Below, one piece after another: positions 1 through 5,427 of a stretch of DNA of 5,427 nt. The notes under the pieces are model-generated. The model made no database searches. It was not told the origin of the DNA and worked only from the letters and a program-made list of their open reading frames with translations. The DNA is from Synechococcus sp. MED650 (GTDB lineage: Bacteria; Cyanobacteriota; Cyanobacteriia; PCC-6307; Cyanobiaceae): the NCBI GenBank assembly GCA_002691345.1, contig NZHI01000083.1, positions 5,744 through 11,170 of the forward strand, given 5' to 3'. Position 1 is the first letter of the stretch. Each line of letters starts with the position of its first letter. Made by a program: the position numbers and the translations under genes.

Positions 1-389
1 CCAAGCCCTTGCCAAACAGCCCAGCCTTTCCCCGGTGGGCCCGTTACATCAAGGCCCAGTTCGCCAACCGATTCCAGGAGCTCACGAACGGCAGGCCCAT
101 TGGTCCAGTGAACCTGCACTGGAAAGGGCATGTCGGCAAAGAACCGCTCGGCGGCAACCACGTCGTCCGCATGGCTGGCGGCCAGCGCGATCACCAGTGA
201 CTTCAATCCATTCAGGTTCGACAGGGTGTCGCGAATCAGGCCGAGGGCCGGACGGCTGAATTCCTCCATCAGGCACGGAATCAGCAGCGTTGTCGGTCGC
301 TGACTCAGTTCCCTGTTGAAGGAAACAGCGTCAAGATTGCCGAGGGTGTAGTCATGAACTGTGCTGATCAGGCCCTGCTGAAAATCCAT
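1..389 (-). CDS. gpgS: Glucosyl-3-phosphoglycerate synthase, N-terminal part (runs off the left edge)
   Basis: This is a GT-A fold glycosyltransferase that moves glucose from an NDP-glucose to 3-phosphoglycerate, the first step of glucosylglycerate synthesis in the cytoplasm. Only the first 129 residues are in the window; the frame is open to the left edge. Translation from the ATG at 389-387 begins MDFQQGLISTVHDY and continues with GNLDAVSFNREL. The segment LLIPCLMEEF (residues 35-44) resembles the P-x-x-x-E-E nucleotide-sugar-binding strand of GpgS enzymes, and GPPGKGWAVWQGL (117-129) resembles their conserved GKG-type donor-binding loop. The acidic metal-binding DxD-type motif should lie just outside the window and cannot be checked. 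No clear Shine-Dalgarno sequence precedes the ATG; the start was chosen because the family-like sequence begins there. The gene is divergent from the GH13-gpgP pair, and GpgP would dephosphorylate its product. A mannosyl-3-phosphoglycerate synthase is a less likely alternative. Confidence 0.85.
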   Translation of the reverse strand, partial: MDFQQGLISTVHDYTLGNLDAVSFNRELSQRPTTLLIPCLMEEFSRPALGLIRDTLSNLNGLKSLVIALAASHADDVVAAERFFADMPFPVQVHWTNGPAVRELLESVGELGLDVTGPPGKGWAVWQGL

Positions 390-458
390 GCGGTGTTCAA
401 TGCGACAACAGATTGGCTGGATCTGCCGCAACCCTGAAGAGCGTTGAGCAGGAATGAA
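390..458. promoter_or_regulatory. Divergent intergenic region between gpgS and the GH13 gene
   Basis: This short gap separates the divergent starts of gpgS (389, leftward) and the GH13 gene (ATG 459, or TTG 444, rightward). It must hold or overlap the 5' leaders of both transcripts. I see no convincing -10/-35 pair on either strand and no clear inverted-repeat operator, so at least one promoter may extend into the neighbouring coding sequence. That this is a shared control region is inferred from geometry only. Confidence 0.4.
450..453 (+). promoter_or_regulatory. Shine-Dalgarno AGGA favouring the ATG start of the GH13 gene
   Basis: AGGA lies 5 nt upstream of the in-frame ATG at 459. The alternative in-frame TTG at 444 uses a weaker start codon and has no comparable ribosome binding site. 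The site would be inside the coding sequence if TTG 444 were the true start. Confidence 0.5.
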
Positions 459-2186
459 ATGCAGCCCCCGCAAAAAGCGATGTTGCGGACACTGCTGAGT
501 GATCTTTACCCCGATGATTCTTCCTCGAAAGTCGAGTCGGTGTCGTCGCAATTGCTGCAGATCCTGAGCCAACCGTCAGGAGATGGCGACATGGCGACCC
601 CGCCGGACCGTTGGGATGCGAGCGATGCAGTGCTGATCACCTACGCCGACACGATGACGGGTGAGGACGCTTCGGCACTGCAATGCCTGCGCGGGTTTGT
701 GAACCGCCATCTGCTCCCATTTGCGGCTGTGGTGCATGTGCTCCCCTTTCTGAAATCCACCAGTGACGGTGGCTTTGCAGTCGCCAGTCATACGTTGCTG
801 GAGGAGCGTTTCGGCGATTGGAGTGATCTGGCCGCCTTGGCGGAAGGGCGTCGTTTGATGGCGGATCTGGTGCTCAATCACGTCTCCGCATCTCACCCCT
901 GGGTGCAGGAATTCCTCCGCGACGAGGAACCTGGCCTCTCCTGCGTGCTCGCTGCCGAGCCCGATCCCTGCTGGAGCGACGTGGTCCGCCCCCGGAGTTC
1001 CAGCTTGTTCACCCAACTGCGAGGTCCGAACGGCCCTCGCCAGGTTTGGACCACCTTTGGTCCTGATCAGGTGGATCTCGACTGGCGCAGCCCTGAGGTC
1101 TTATTGGGCTTTGCTCGGTTGCTGCAACGCATGGTTCGCCATGGTGTGCGTTGGATCCGCCTCGACGCGGTTGGTTTTGTTTGGAAGCAGCCGAACACGT
1201 CGTGCATCCATCTGCCTGAGGCCCATCGGTTGGTTCAGGTGTTGCGTTGCCTGCTGGATCAGGCCTGTCAGCGCGGCGTGGTGGTGACAGAGACCAATGT
1301 TCCCGAGCAGGAGAACCTCTCTTATCTCCGGAGCGGAGATGAGGCGCACCTCGCCTACAACTTCCCGTTGCCGCCGCTGTTGCTCGAAGCCTGCGTCAGC
1401 GGTCGTGCCGATCTCCTCAATGCTTGGCTGAATGGCTGGCCGGCGTTGCCAGCTCAAACCGGTCTGCTCAATTTCACGGCCTGCCATGACGGCGTTGGCC
1501 TGCGGCCATTGGAAGGCTTGATGCCGCAGGCGCGCCTCTTGCAGTTGCTGATCGGGTGTGAGCAGCGGGGAGGCCTGGTGAGCCACCGGATGCTGAGCAA
1601 CGGCGATGAGGTGCCCTATGAGATCAACATCAGCTGGTGGAGCGCGATGGCTGACGGGGGCATTGATCCCAGCCATTGGCAGCGAGAGCGGTTTCTGTTG
1701 ACCCAGTTGCTCGTGATGGCCTTGCCTGGCGTTCCAGCCTTCTATTTGCCGGCGCTCTTGGCGGAGCCCAATGATTTGGGCCGCTTCCGCCGTACGGGGC
1801 ATCGCCGCGATTTGAACCGGCCTCAGTTCCGCACGGCTGCCCTGGAGCGCCGTCTGGCGGATCCGGATGCCGATGCTGCGGTGTTGCTGCCGATGCTGCG
1901 TCGGGCGCTGGCCGTGCGGGCTGATCAACCAGCGCTGCATCCCTCAGCTGATTTCAAAGTGCTCAGTTCAGATCGGATGGATCGGGTGATCCTGCAACGC
2001 TCTTGTGCTGAGCAAACCCTCGTTGCCGTTCACAACTTCACCGCGTCGCGTCTCACCCTTCGCCTCAGCCGTCTGGAGGGTGACCCGGGTCGGCCCTGGG
2101 CCGATTGCCTCAGCGGTCGCACACTTCCACCACAACAGTTGCATTCGCTGGAGCCTTACGCCGTGCATTGGCTGGTTCAGCAATGA
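459..2186 (+). CDS. GH13 (sucrose phosphorylase family) enzyme, probable glucosylglycerate phosphorylase
   Basis: This is a complete 575-residue protein of the GH13 subfamily that contains sucrose phosphorylases and glucosylglycerate phosphorylases, close to the usual length for the latter. From the ATG, visible motifs are DLVLNHVS (about 136-143, conserved region I), WIRLDAVGF with the predicted nucleophile Asp236, VVTETNVPEQENLSY with the predicted acid/base Glu278, and CHDG with His343 and the transition-state-stabilising Asp344. A downstream segment NDLGRFRRTGHRRDLNR is typical of this group, and the end looks like the C-terminal beta domain. The retaining mechanism would split the glucoside with phosphate to glucose 1-phosphate. 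Specificity for glucosylglycerate rather than sucrose is inferred from its place between gpgS and gpgP. No signal peptide is seen, so it is cytosolic. The stop overlaps the gpgP start by 4 nt. An in-frame TTG at 444 would add five residues. Sucrose phosphorylase remains the alternative. Confidence 0.85.
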   Translation: MQPPQKAMLRTLLSDLYPDDSSSKVESVSSQLLQILSQPSGDGDMATPPDRWDASDAVLITYADTMTGEDASALQCLRGFVNRHLLPFAAVVHVLPFLKSTSDGGFAVASHTLLEERFGDWSDLAALAEGRRLMADLVLNHVSASHPWVQEFLRDEEPGLSCVLAAEPDPCWSDVVRPRSSSLFTQLRGPNGPRQVWTTFGPDQVDLDWRSPEVLLGFARLLQRMVRHGVRWIRLDAVGFVWKQPNTSCIHLPEAHRLVQVLRCLLDQACQRGVVVTETNVPEQENLSYLRSGDEAHLAYNFPLPPLLLEACVSGRADLLNAWLNGWPALPAQTGLLNFTACHDGVGLRPLEGLMPQARLLQLLIGCEQRGGLVSHRMLSNGDEVPYEINISWWSAMADGGIDPSHWQRERFLLTQLLVMALPGVPAFYLPALLAEPNDLGRFRRTGHRRDLNRPQFRTAALERRLADPDADAAVLLPMLRRALAVRADQPALHPSADFKVLSSDRMDRVILQRSCAEQTLVAVHNFTASRLTLRLSRLEGDPGRPWADCLSGRTLPPQQLHSLEPYAVHWLVQQ

Positions 2187-2974
2187 AGGGGAATGCGTCC
2201 TCTGGCTGGTGGGTTGTGACCGATCTCGACGGCACCTTGCTTGACCACGCCTATGACTGGTCTGCGGCAGCGGCAGTGTTGAAGCGGCTTCAGCAGCAGG
2301 GCATCCCCGTGATTCCCTGCACGAGCAAAACAGCCGAGGAGGTGTGCGAGTTCCGCCGCCAGGCTGGCCTGCGGGATCCCTACATCGTTGAAAACGGTGG
2401 CGCTGTTCATGGGGAATCCGTTGCGGGGGAGCCCTGGGAACTTGCGCTTGGCCCCGGTTGGCAGGCCTTGAAGCCGCAGTTGAAGCTCCTGGAGGCAGCC
2501 CTTGGTGAACCCTTACGCCCTCTTGATGAACTCACGGAGCAGGAGGGGCTGCAGTGGTTAGGGCTGAGTGGAGAAGCGCTGTGCCAGGCGCAGCGGCGGC
2601 GCTGCAGCGTGCCCTTTGTGCCTCCTTCTGCTGCCGCCAGAGAGGAGCTGGAGCGTTTGGCGCAACAGAGGGGGCTCACTGTTGTACAAGGCAATCGGAT
2701 GGGGCATTTGTTGGGCCCTGACGTCAGCAAGGGGAAGGCCTTGGCGGCTCTGAAGCGTCATTTGGGTTGTCCGCAGGTGAACGTTCTTGCCTTGGGGGAT
2801 TCCCCCAATGATCTGCCGTTGCTTGAGGTTGCAGACGTTGCCGTTGTTGTTCCCGGAATGAAAGGCCCTCATCCGGAACTGAAACCAGCGATCGATGAGG
2901 GACGCTTTCAGTTGGCCACCGCACCCCACGGTGCCGGATGGGCCGAGGCGGTGGAGCGCTTGTTGCTCACTTGA
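2183..2974 (+). CDS. gpgP: Glucosyl-3-phosphoglycerate phosphatase (HAD, mannosyl-3-phosphoglycerate phosphatase family)
   Basis: This cytosolic HAD-superfamily phosphatase of 263 residues removes phosphate from glucosyl-3-phosphoglycerate to yield glucosylglycerate. All four HAD motifs are visible: VTDLDGTLLD with nucleophile Asp14 and Asp16, CTSKT around 46-50 (motif II Thr/Ser), VSKGKA with Lys183 (motif III), and GDSPND at 205-210 (motif IV, Mg2+). The NGG at 71-73 and the inserted cap between motifs II and III fit the MPGP/Cof-like type II group. The ATG at 2183 was chosen because it forms an ATGA overlap with the GH13 stop and starts just before motif I. The frame stays open to an ATG at 2105, but that would add 26 residues read within the GH13 coding sequence. 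There is no good Shine-Dalgarno sequence, so translation is probably coupled to the GH13 gene. The family also includes mannosyl-3-phosphoglycerate phosphatases; the glucosyl substrate is assigned from the neighbouring gpgS. Confidence 0.87.
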   Translation: MKGNASSGWWVVTDLDGTLLDHAYDWSAAAAVLKRLQQQGIPVIPCTSKTAEEVCEFRRQAGLRDPYIVENGGAVHGESVAGEPWELALGPGWQALKPQLKLLEAALGEPLRPLDELTEQEGLQWLGLSGEALCQAQRRRCSVPFVPPSAAAREELERLAQQRGLTVVQGNRMGHLLGPDVSKGKALAALKRHLGCPQVNVLALGDSPNDLPLLEVADVAVVVPGMKGPHPELKPAIDEGRFQLATAPHGAGWAEAVERLLLT

Positions 2975-2987
2975 GAGCGAACGGGTG

Positions 2988-3800
2988 TCAAGCCAGGAGG
3001 GAGTTCCAGATCGTTTCGACGTTGGTTGGCGGGGTCAGCGCTATGCCATCGACGCTGTGGACCGGACGACACCCCAGGCTGTTGATCAGCAGGGCTTGAT
3101 CCCCAGGCTGGAAGGTTCCCCCCAGGTCTGCTTCGCTGGCCACTCCCTGCTGGATGGCTTGCCCGCGCATCACGCCGGCTAGGCAGCCGCTGGAGAGAGG
3201 TGGCGTTAACCATTGCTCCCCACGTTTCACCAAAATGTTGGCCACGGTGCCGCAACAGAGTTGGCCAAGGGTGTTGAGCAGCAGTGCGTCATCGGCACCT
3301 TGTTGTTCAGCTTCGCGGCGGGCCTGGATCGAGGGCCCGTAGGCGAAGGTCTTGCAACCGCTTAACCGACTCTGGGCATTGCGACGCTCATGGCGACTGA
3401 TGATTGTCGCGGCGGGTGTGAAGCATGGCTGGCATGGGTGGAGACTCAGCCAGAAGCGATGCCCTCCAGGCGGGGGAAGGCCGATGCCACGTTCGATCGT
3501 GGTTCCACGACTCCAGTTCAACCGCAGTGCGCCGAATCCGCTGAAGAGATCGCATCGTTGCACTGCGTTTTGAATCAGCGGCAGCAGCTGCCGGGAATCC
3601 GGTGGTGCATCCATCTCCAGCAAGGCAGCACCGCTGCTCCAGCGCTGCAGGTGTTCCGTCAGCAGCAGGGGCAGACCGTCGCGGATCAGCACGGTTTCAA
3701 ACAAACCGTCTGCCAGCAGCAGACCCCGGTCGTTCAACGGGATGGATCGGTCATCGTTCTTCAGCCATTGCCCGTCGATCCAGGCGATGGATCGGCTCAT
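2988..3800 (-). CDS. pabC: Aminotransferase class IV, probable 4-amino-4-deoxychorismate lyase
   Basis: This is a fold-type IV PLP enzyme of 270 residues, the usual size for PabC, which splits aminodeoxychorismate into p-aminobenzoate and pyruvate for folate synthesis. The N-terminus has the class IV pattern NDRGLLLADGLFETVLIRDG (23-42), followed by LTEHLQRW (47-54). The likely PLP-binding lysine is Lys150 in SGCKTFAYG, and the cofactor region ADDALLLNTLGQLCCGTVAN lies at 169-188. At the position where PabC and branched-chain aminotransferases carry the Glu that contacts the PLP ring nitrogen, this protein appears to have Cys183. The ATG at 3800 overlaps the pabB stop as ATGA and has GGAGG 7 nt upstream; a longer open frame to 4031 only shadows pabB. 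Direct coupling to pabB strongly favours the PabC role, but a branched-chain or D-amino-acid aminotransferase cannot be excluded from sequence alone. Its stop lies 13 nt from the converging gpgP stop. Confidence 0.83.
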   Translation of the reverse strand: MSRSIAWIDGQWLKNDDRSIPLNDRGLLLADGLFETVLIRDGLPLLLTEHLQRWSSGAALLEMDAPPDSRQLLPLIQNAVQRCDLFSGFGALRLNWSRGTTIERGIGLPPPGGHRFWLSLHPCQPCFTPAATIISRHERRNAQSRLSGCKTFAYGPSIQARREAEQQGADDALLLNTLGQLCCGTVANILVKRGEQWLTPPLSSGCLAGVMRGQAIQQGVASEADLGGTFQPGDQALLINSLGCRPVHSVDGIALTPPTNVETIWNSLLA

Positions 3801-5092
3801 GCCAGTGCCTCCAGCAGCGGTTGCAGTTTCCACTGCAGCTCCTCTGCTTCGCTGTTGGGATCGGAGTCGGCGACGATGCCGCAGCCGGCATGGGCTCGCA
3901 GGGTGTCCCCTTGCCGCAGCAGGGAGCGGATCAAGATGTTGCTGTCGAAGCTGCCATCCCAGTCGATGCGCAGCATTGATCCGCAGTAGGGCCCTCGGCT
4001 GGTGGGTTCCAGCTCCTGCAGTCGCTGGCAAGCCCGCAGTTTCGGTGCACCACTGATGGATCCACCGGGCCAGCAGGCTTCCAGCAGATCAACCCAGGTC
4101 AACCCCTGGTGTAGCTCTCCCTCGACAACGGAGGTGAGGTGATGGACGGAGGCATAGCTTTCCAAGCCCACCAGCTGGGGGACTCGGATGGATCCCGGCT
4201 TGCACACTCGCCCCAGGTCGTTGCGAAGAAGATCCACGATCATCACGTTTTCAGCCCGGTCCTTGTCGCTGCAAACCAGCTCAGCTGCAAGTTCCGCATC
4301 CCGTTCGGGTGATGCATGGCGTGGTCTTGTGCCTTTGATCGGTCGGGTTTGCACCTGGCCTGCCGTGTTCACCTGCATGAAGCGTTCCGGCGATGCGGAG
4401 AGCAGAGCTTCGTTTTGATCGCTGATCATCAAGCCAGCGAAGGGGGCCGGGCAGTGGCTGCGCACAGTGCTGAAGAGATCCAAGGCGGAGGCTTGCGCCG
4501 GCCATGCTGTGCTGCAGCAGGCGGTGAGATTGGCCTGGAACAAATCCCCTGCGGCAATCAGGGCACGGATCTGTCGAACCCCGTTGGCGTAGTGCTCGGT
4601 TGGTGTGTGGTGATGCCAGTCCTCCAGGAGGATGCCGGAAGGCTTCGGCCTCTGCGGCTCCGGCGCGTGTTGGAGCTTCTCGGCCAGAGTTTGCATCACG
4701 GCAAGGTCAGTTCCTTCGATCCAGAGTCGGCATTGCTGCAGGTCAAACCGCACCACGGGGTCGTGACGCGCCATCCAGAGGGTGGCCATGCCATCGCTGC
4801 TCCAGGGGTTGGCAGGTTCCGTCCAGGCCGCGGCTTCGTAACTCAGCCAGCCACTCCAATGGCCTTCGCCGAGTTGGCGCAGAGCTTCGAAGGGATTGCT
4901 TGCGTTGGGTTCCCCCGGAAGCCCGCGGCAGCACACCGTCTGCTGAGGCTGGTAAGCCAGGGTTGCCCAGCGGCCCAGGTCACTGCCATCACCATCCAGC
5001 CAGATGAGGCCCTCCTCTCCCGATGCCGCAAGAATTGGCGCGATCGTTGCGGGGGCACGCCATGGCAGCTCAAGCCGCTGTGGGCTGATCAT
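3797..5092 (-). CDS. pabB: Aminodeoxychorismate synthase component I
   Basis: This chorismate-binding enzyme of 431 residues adds ammonia to chorismate to form 4-amino-4-deoxychorismate, normally with ammonia from a PabA/TrpG glutamine amidotransferase. The C-terminal chorismate-binding domain is clear: [10 protein letters not shown] (181-190), PIKGTRPR (251-258), [15 protein letters not shown] (281-295), GGSISGAPK (343-351) and [17 protein letters not shown] (402-418). Lys253 in PIKGTR is the PabB signature residue; anthranilate synthase TrpE has Ala there. Length matches stand-alone PabB, and there is no fused amidotransferase or lyase domain, so the partner subunit must be encoded elsewhere, possibly a TrpG shared with tryptophan synthesis. 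The ATG at 5092 overlaps the queC stop as ATGA, with no strong Shine-Dalgarno sequence, so coupling is likely. The downstream overlapping pabC supplies the next enzyme in p-aminobenzoate synthesis. The protein is cytosolic, with no membrane segments. Confidence 0.93.
   Translation of the reverse strand: MISPQRLELPWRAPATIAPILAASGEEGLIWLDGDGSDLGRWATLAYQPQQTVCCRGLPGEPNASNPFEALRQLGEGHWSGWLSYEAAAWTEPANPWSSDGMATLWMARHDPVVRFDLQQCRLWIEGTDLAVMQTLAEKLQHAPEPQRPKPSGILLEDWHHHTPTEHYANGVRQIRALIAAGDLFQANLTACCSTAWPAQASALDLFSTVRSHCPAPFAGLMISDQNEALLSASPERFMQVNTAGQVQTRPIKGTRPRHASPERDAELAAELVCSDKDRAENVMIVDLLRNDLGRVCKPGSIRVPQLVGLESYASVHHLTSVVEGELHQGLTWVDLLEACWPGGSISGAPKLRACQRLQELEPTSRGPYCGSMLRIDWDGSFDSNILIRSLLRQGDTLRAHAGCGIVADSDPNSEAEELQWKLQPLLEALA
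3808..3812 (-). promoter_or_regulatory. Shine-Dalgarno GGAGG for pabC inside the end of pabB
   Basis: On the minus strand GGAGG lies 7 nt upstream of the pabC ATG (3800-3798) within the last codons of pabB. It fixes the pabC start at 3800 rather than the long upstream extension, and allows some independent initiation in addition to coupling through the 4-nt overlap. Confidence 0.7.
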
Positions 5093-5427
5093 CGGGATGC
5101 ATGACTGCAGAGATCAGGGCGACCGGCTTCCTGGAGGGCTGCATCGCGGATCCTGCAGCTGTCGCAGAGTCCACAGGGCGACGTGCCCCCGCTGTAGCAA
5201 CTCCAGGTTTGCTGGATCGGAACGTTGAGGCGCAACGCTTCCTCCACGATTCGTGTTTTGGTCCAGCTCACCAGGGGGGCCCAAAGCGTTGGGGCATGCC
5301 CCTCACGTCCTGCTTTGCTGGCCAGAGCAGCCAGGTTCTGGAACGCCTCGAGGTAATCGGGTCGACAGTCGGGATAGCCGGAGTAGTCCACAGCGTTGAC
5401 GCCCAGCACCAGTCGCTCGGCTCCCCG
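5089..5427 (-). CDS. queC: 7-cyano-7-deazaguanine (preQ0) synthase, C-terminal part (runs in from the right edge)
   Basis: This is the last 112 residues of QueC, the ATP-dependent enzyme that converts 7-carboxy-7-deazaguanine and ammonia to preQ0 in queuosine tRNA-modification synthesis. The visible part starts mid-protein with [18 protein letters not shown], a conserved QueC block, followed by [21 protein letters not shown]. The zinc site is complete: Cys77, Cys85, Cys88 and Cys91 of the visible fragment, in SCYSGG and PCGLCDSC. The N-terminal SGGxDS-type ATP pyrophosphatase loop lies outside the window. The reading frame is open to the right edge, so the GTG at 5409 is an internal valine codon and not a start. 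The stop codon overlaps the pabB ATG by 4 nt, making queC the upstream member of a queC-pabB-pabC operon, whose promoter must lie beyond the window unless an internal one exists. Confidence 0.93.
   Translation of the reverse strand, partial: RGAERLVLGVNAVDYSGYPDCRPDYLEAFQNLAALASKAGREGHAPTLWAPLVSWTKTRIVEEALRLNVPIQQTWSCYSGGTSPCGLCDSCRIRDAALQEAGRPDLCSHASR

Noticed and set aside
9..200. Short plus-strand open frame at the left edge
   Set aside because: The opposite strand encodes the GpgS N-terminus with recognisable motifs.
1868..1900. 13-bp direct repeat TGCCGATGCTGCG, two copies 20 bp apart
   Set aside because: It is within GH13 coding sequence, read in different frames in the two copies, and looks like chance from codon bias.
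1101..1940. 279-residue open frame on the minus strand
   Set aside because: It is antisense to the catalytic core of the GH13 gene and shows no domain signature.
2105..2182. Upstream extension of gpgP from the ATG at 2105
   Set aside because: It lies wholly in the GH13 coding sequence in another frame, and HAD motif I begins just after the ATG at 2183.
2921..2934. Small hairpin GCACC-CCAC-GGTGC as a possible terminator
   Set aside because: It is inside the gpgP coding sequence, has a 5-bp stem and is not followed by a T-run.
3390..3989. 199-residue open frame on the plus strand
   Set aside because: It is antisense to the well-supported pabC and pabB genes and has composition-driven Gln/Ser-rich sequence with no recognisable domain.
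2988..4031. Longer version of the pabC reading frame starting at 4031
   Set aside because: The extra 77 residues are Arg/Ala-rich, low-complexity sequence read antiphase within pabB; the class IV enzyme begins at 3800, where there is a GGAGG site.
4316..5104. 262-residue open frame on the plus strand
   Set aside because: It is antisense to pabB, which has full family motifs; this is a shadow of G+C-rich codon use.

Overview
The window looks like chromosomal DNA from a marine picocyanobacterium, most likely Synechococcus or a close Cyanobium-type relative. The evidence is the glucosylglycerate gene set, known from marine cyanobacteria, lying beside a queC-pabB-pabC cluster. The DNA is G+C-rich by eye and densely coding, and I found no copy of the octamer GCGATCGC, which is abundant in many freshwater cyanobacteria. 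Genus is an inference from protein families and context; no database search was possible.

Left part (1-2974) is a glucosylglycerate module. The 5' part of gpgS (glucosyl-3-phosphoglycerate synthase) runs leftward from 389 and leaves the window. Divergent from it, after a gap of only about 55-70 bp, are a GH13 sucrose-phosphorylase-like gene (about 459-2186) and gpgP (2183-2974, HAD-type glucosyl-3-phosphoglycerate phosphatase), with start and stop overlapping by 4 nt. GpgS and GpgP make glucosylglycerate from an NDP-glucose and 3-phosphoglycerate. The GH13 protein is best explained as a glucosylglycerate phosphorylase that would recover glucose 1-phosphate and glycerate, so synthesis and salvage of a compatible solute would sit at one locus.

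Right part (2988-5427) is a leftward operon, in transcription order queC (3' part only; 7-cyano-7-deazaguanine synthase), pabB (aminodeoxychorismate synthase component I) and pabC (class IV PLP enzyme, probably aminodeoxychorismate lyase). Both junctions are ATGA overlaps. PabB and PabC together convert chorismate to p-aminobenzoate for folate; QueC makes preQ0 for queuosine. One link is that the queuosine and folate pathways both start from GTP.

The two blocks converge tail to tail between gpgP and pabC with 13 nt between stop codons. There are no RNA genes, mobile elements, CRISPR arrays or substantial repeats, and no non-coding stretch longer than about 70 bp. I do not see a new type of system. 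The points most worth checking are the specificity of the GH13 enzyme, the missing acidic PLP anchor in PabC, and the compact divergent promoter region.
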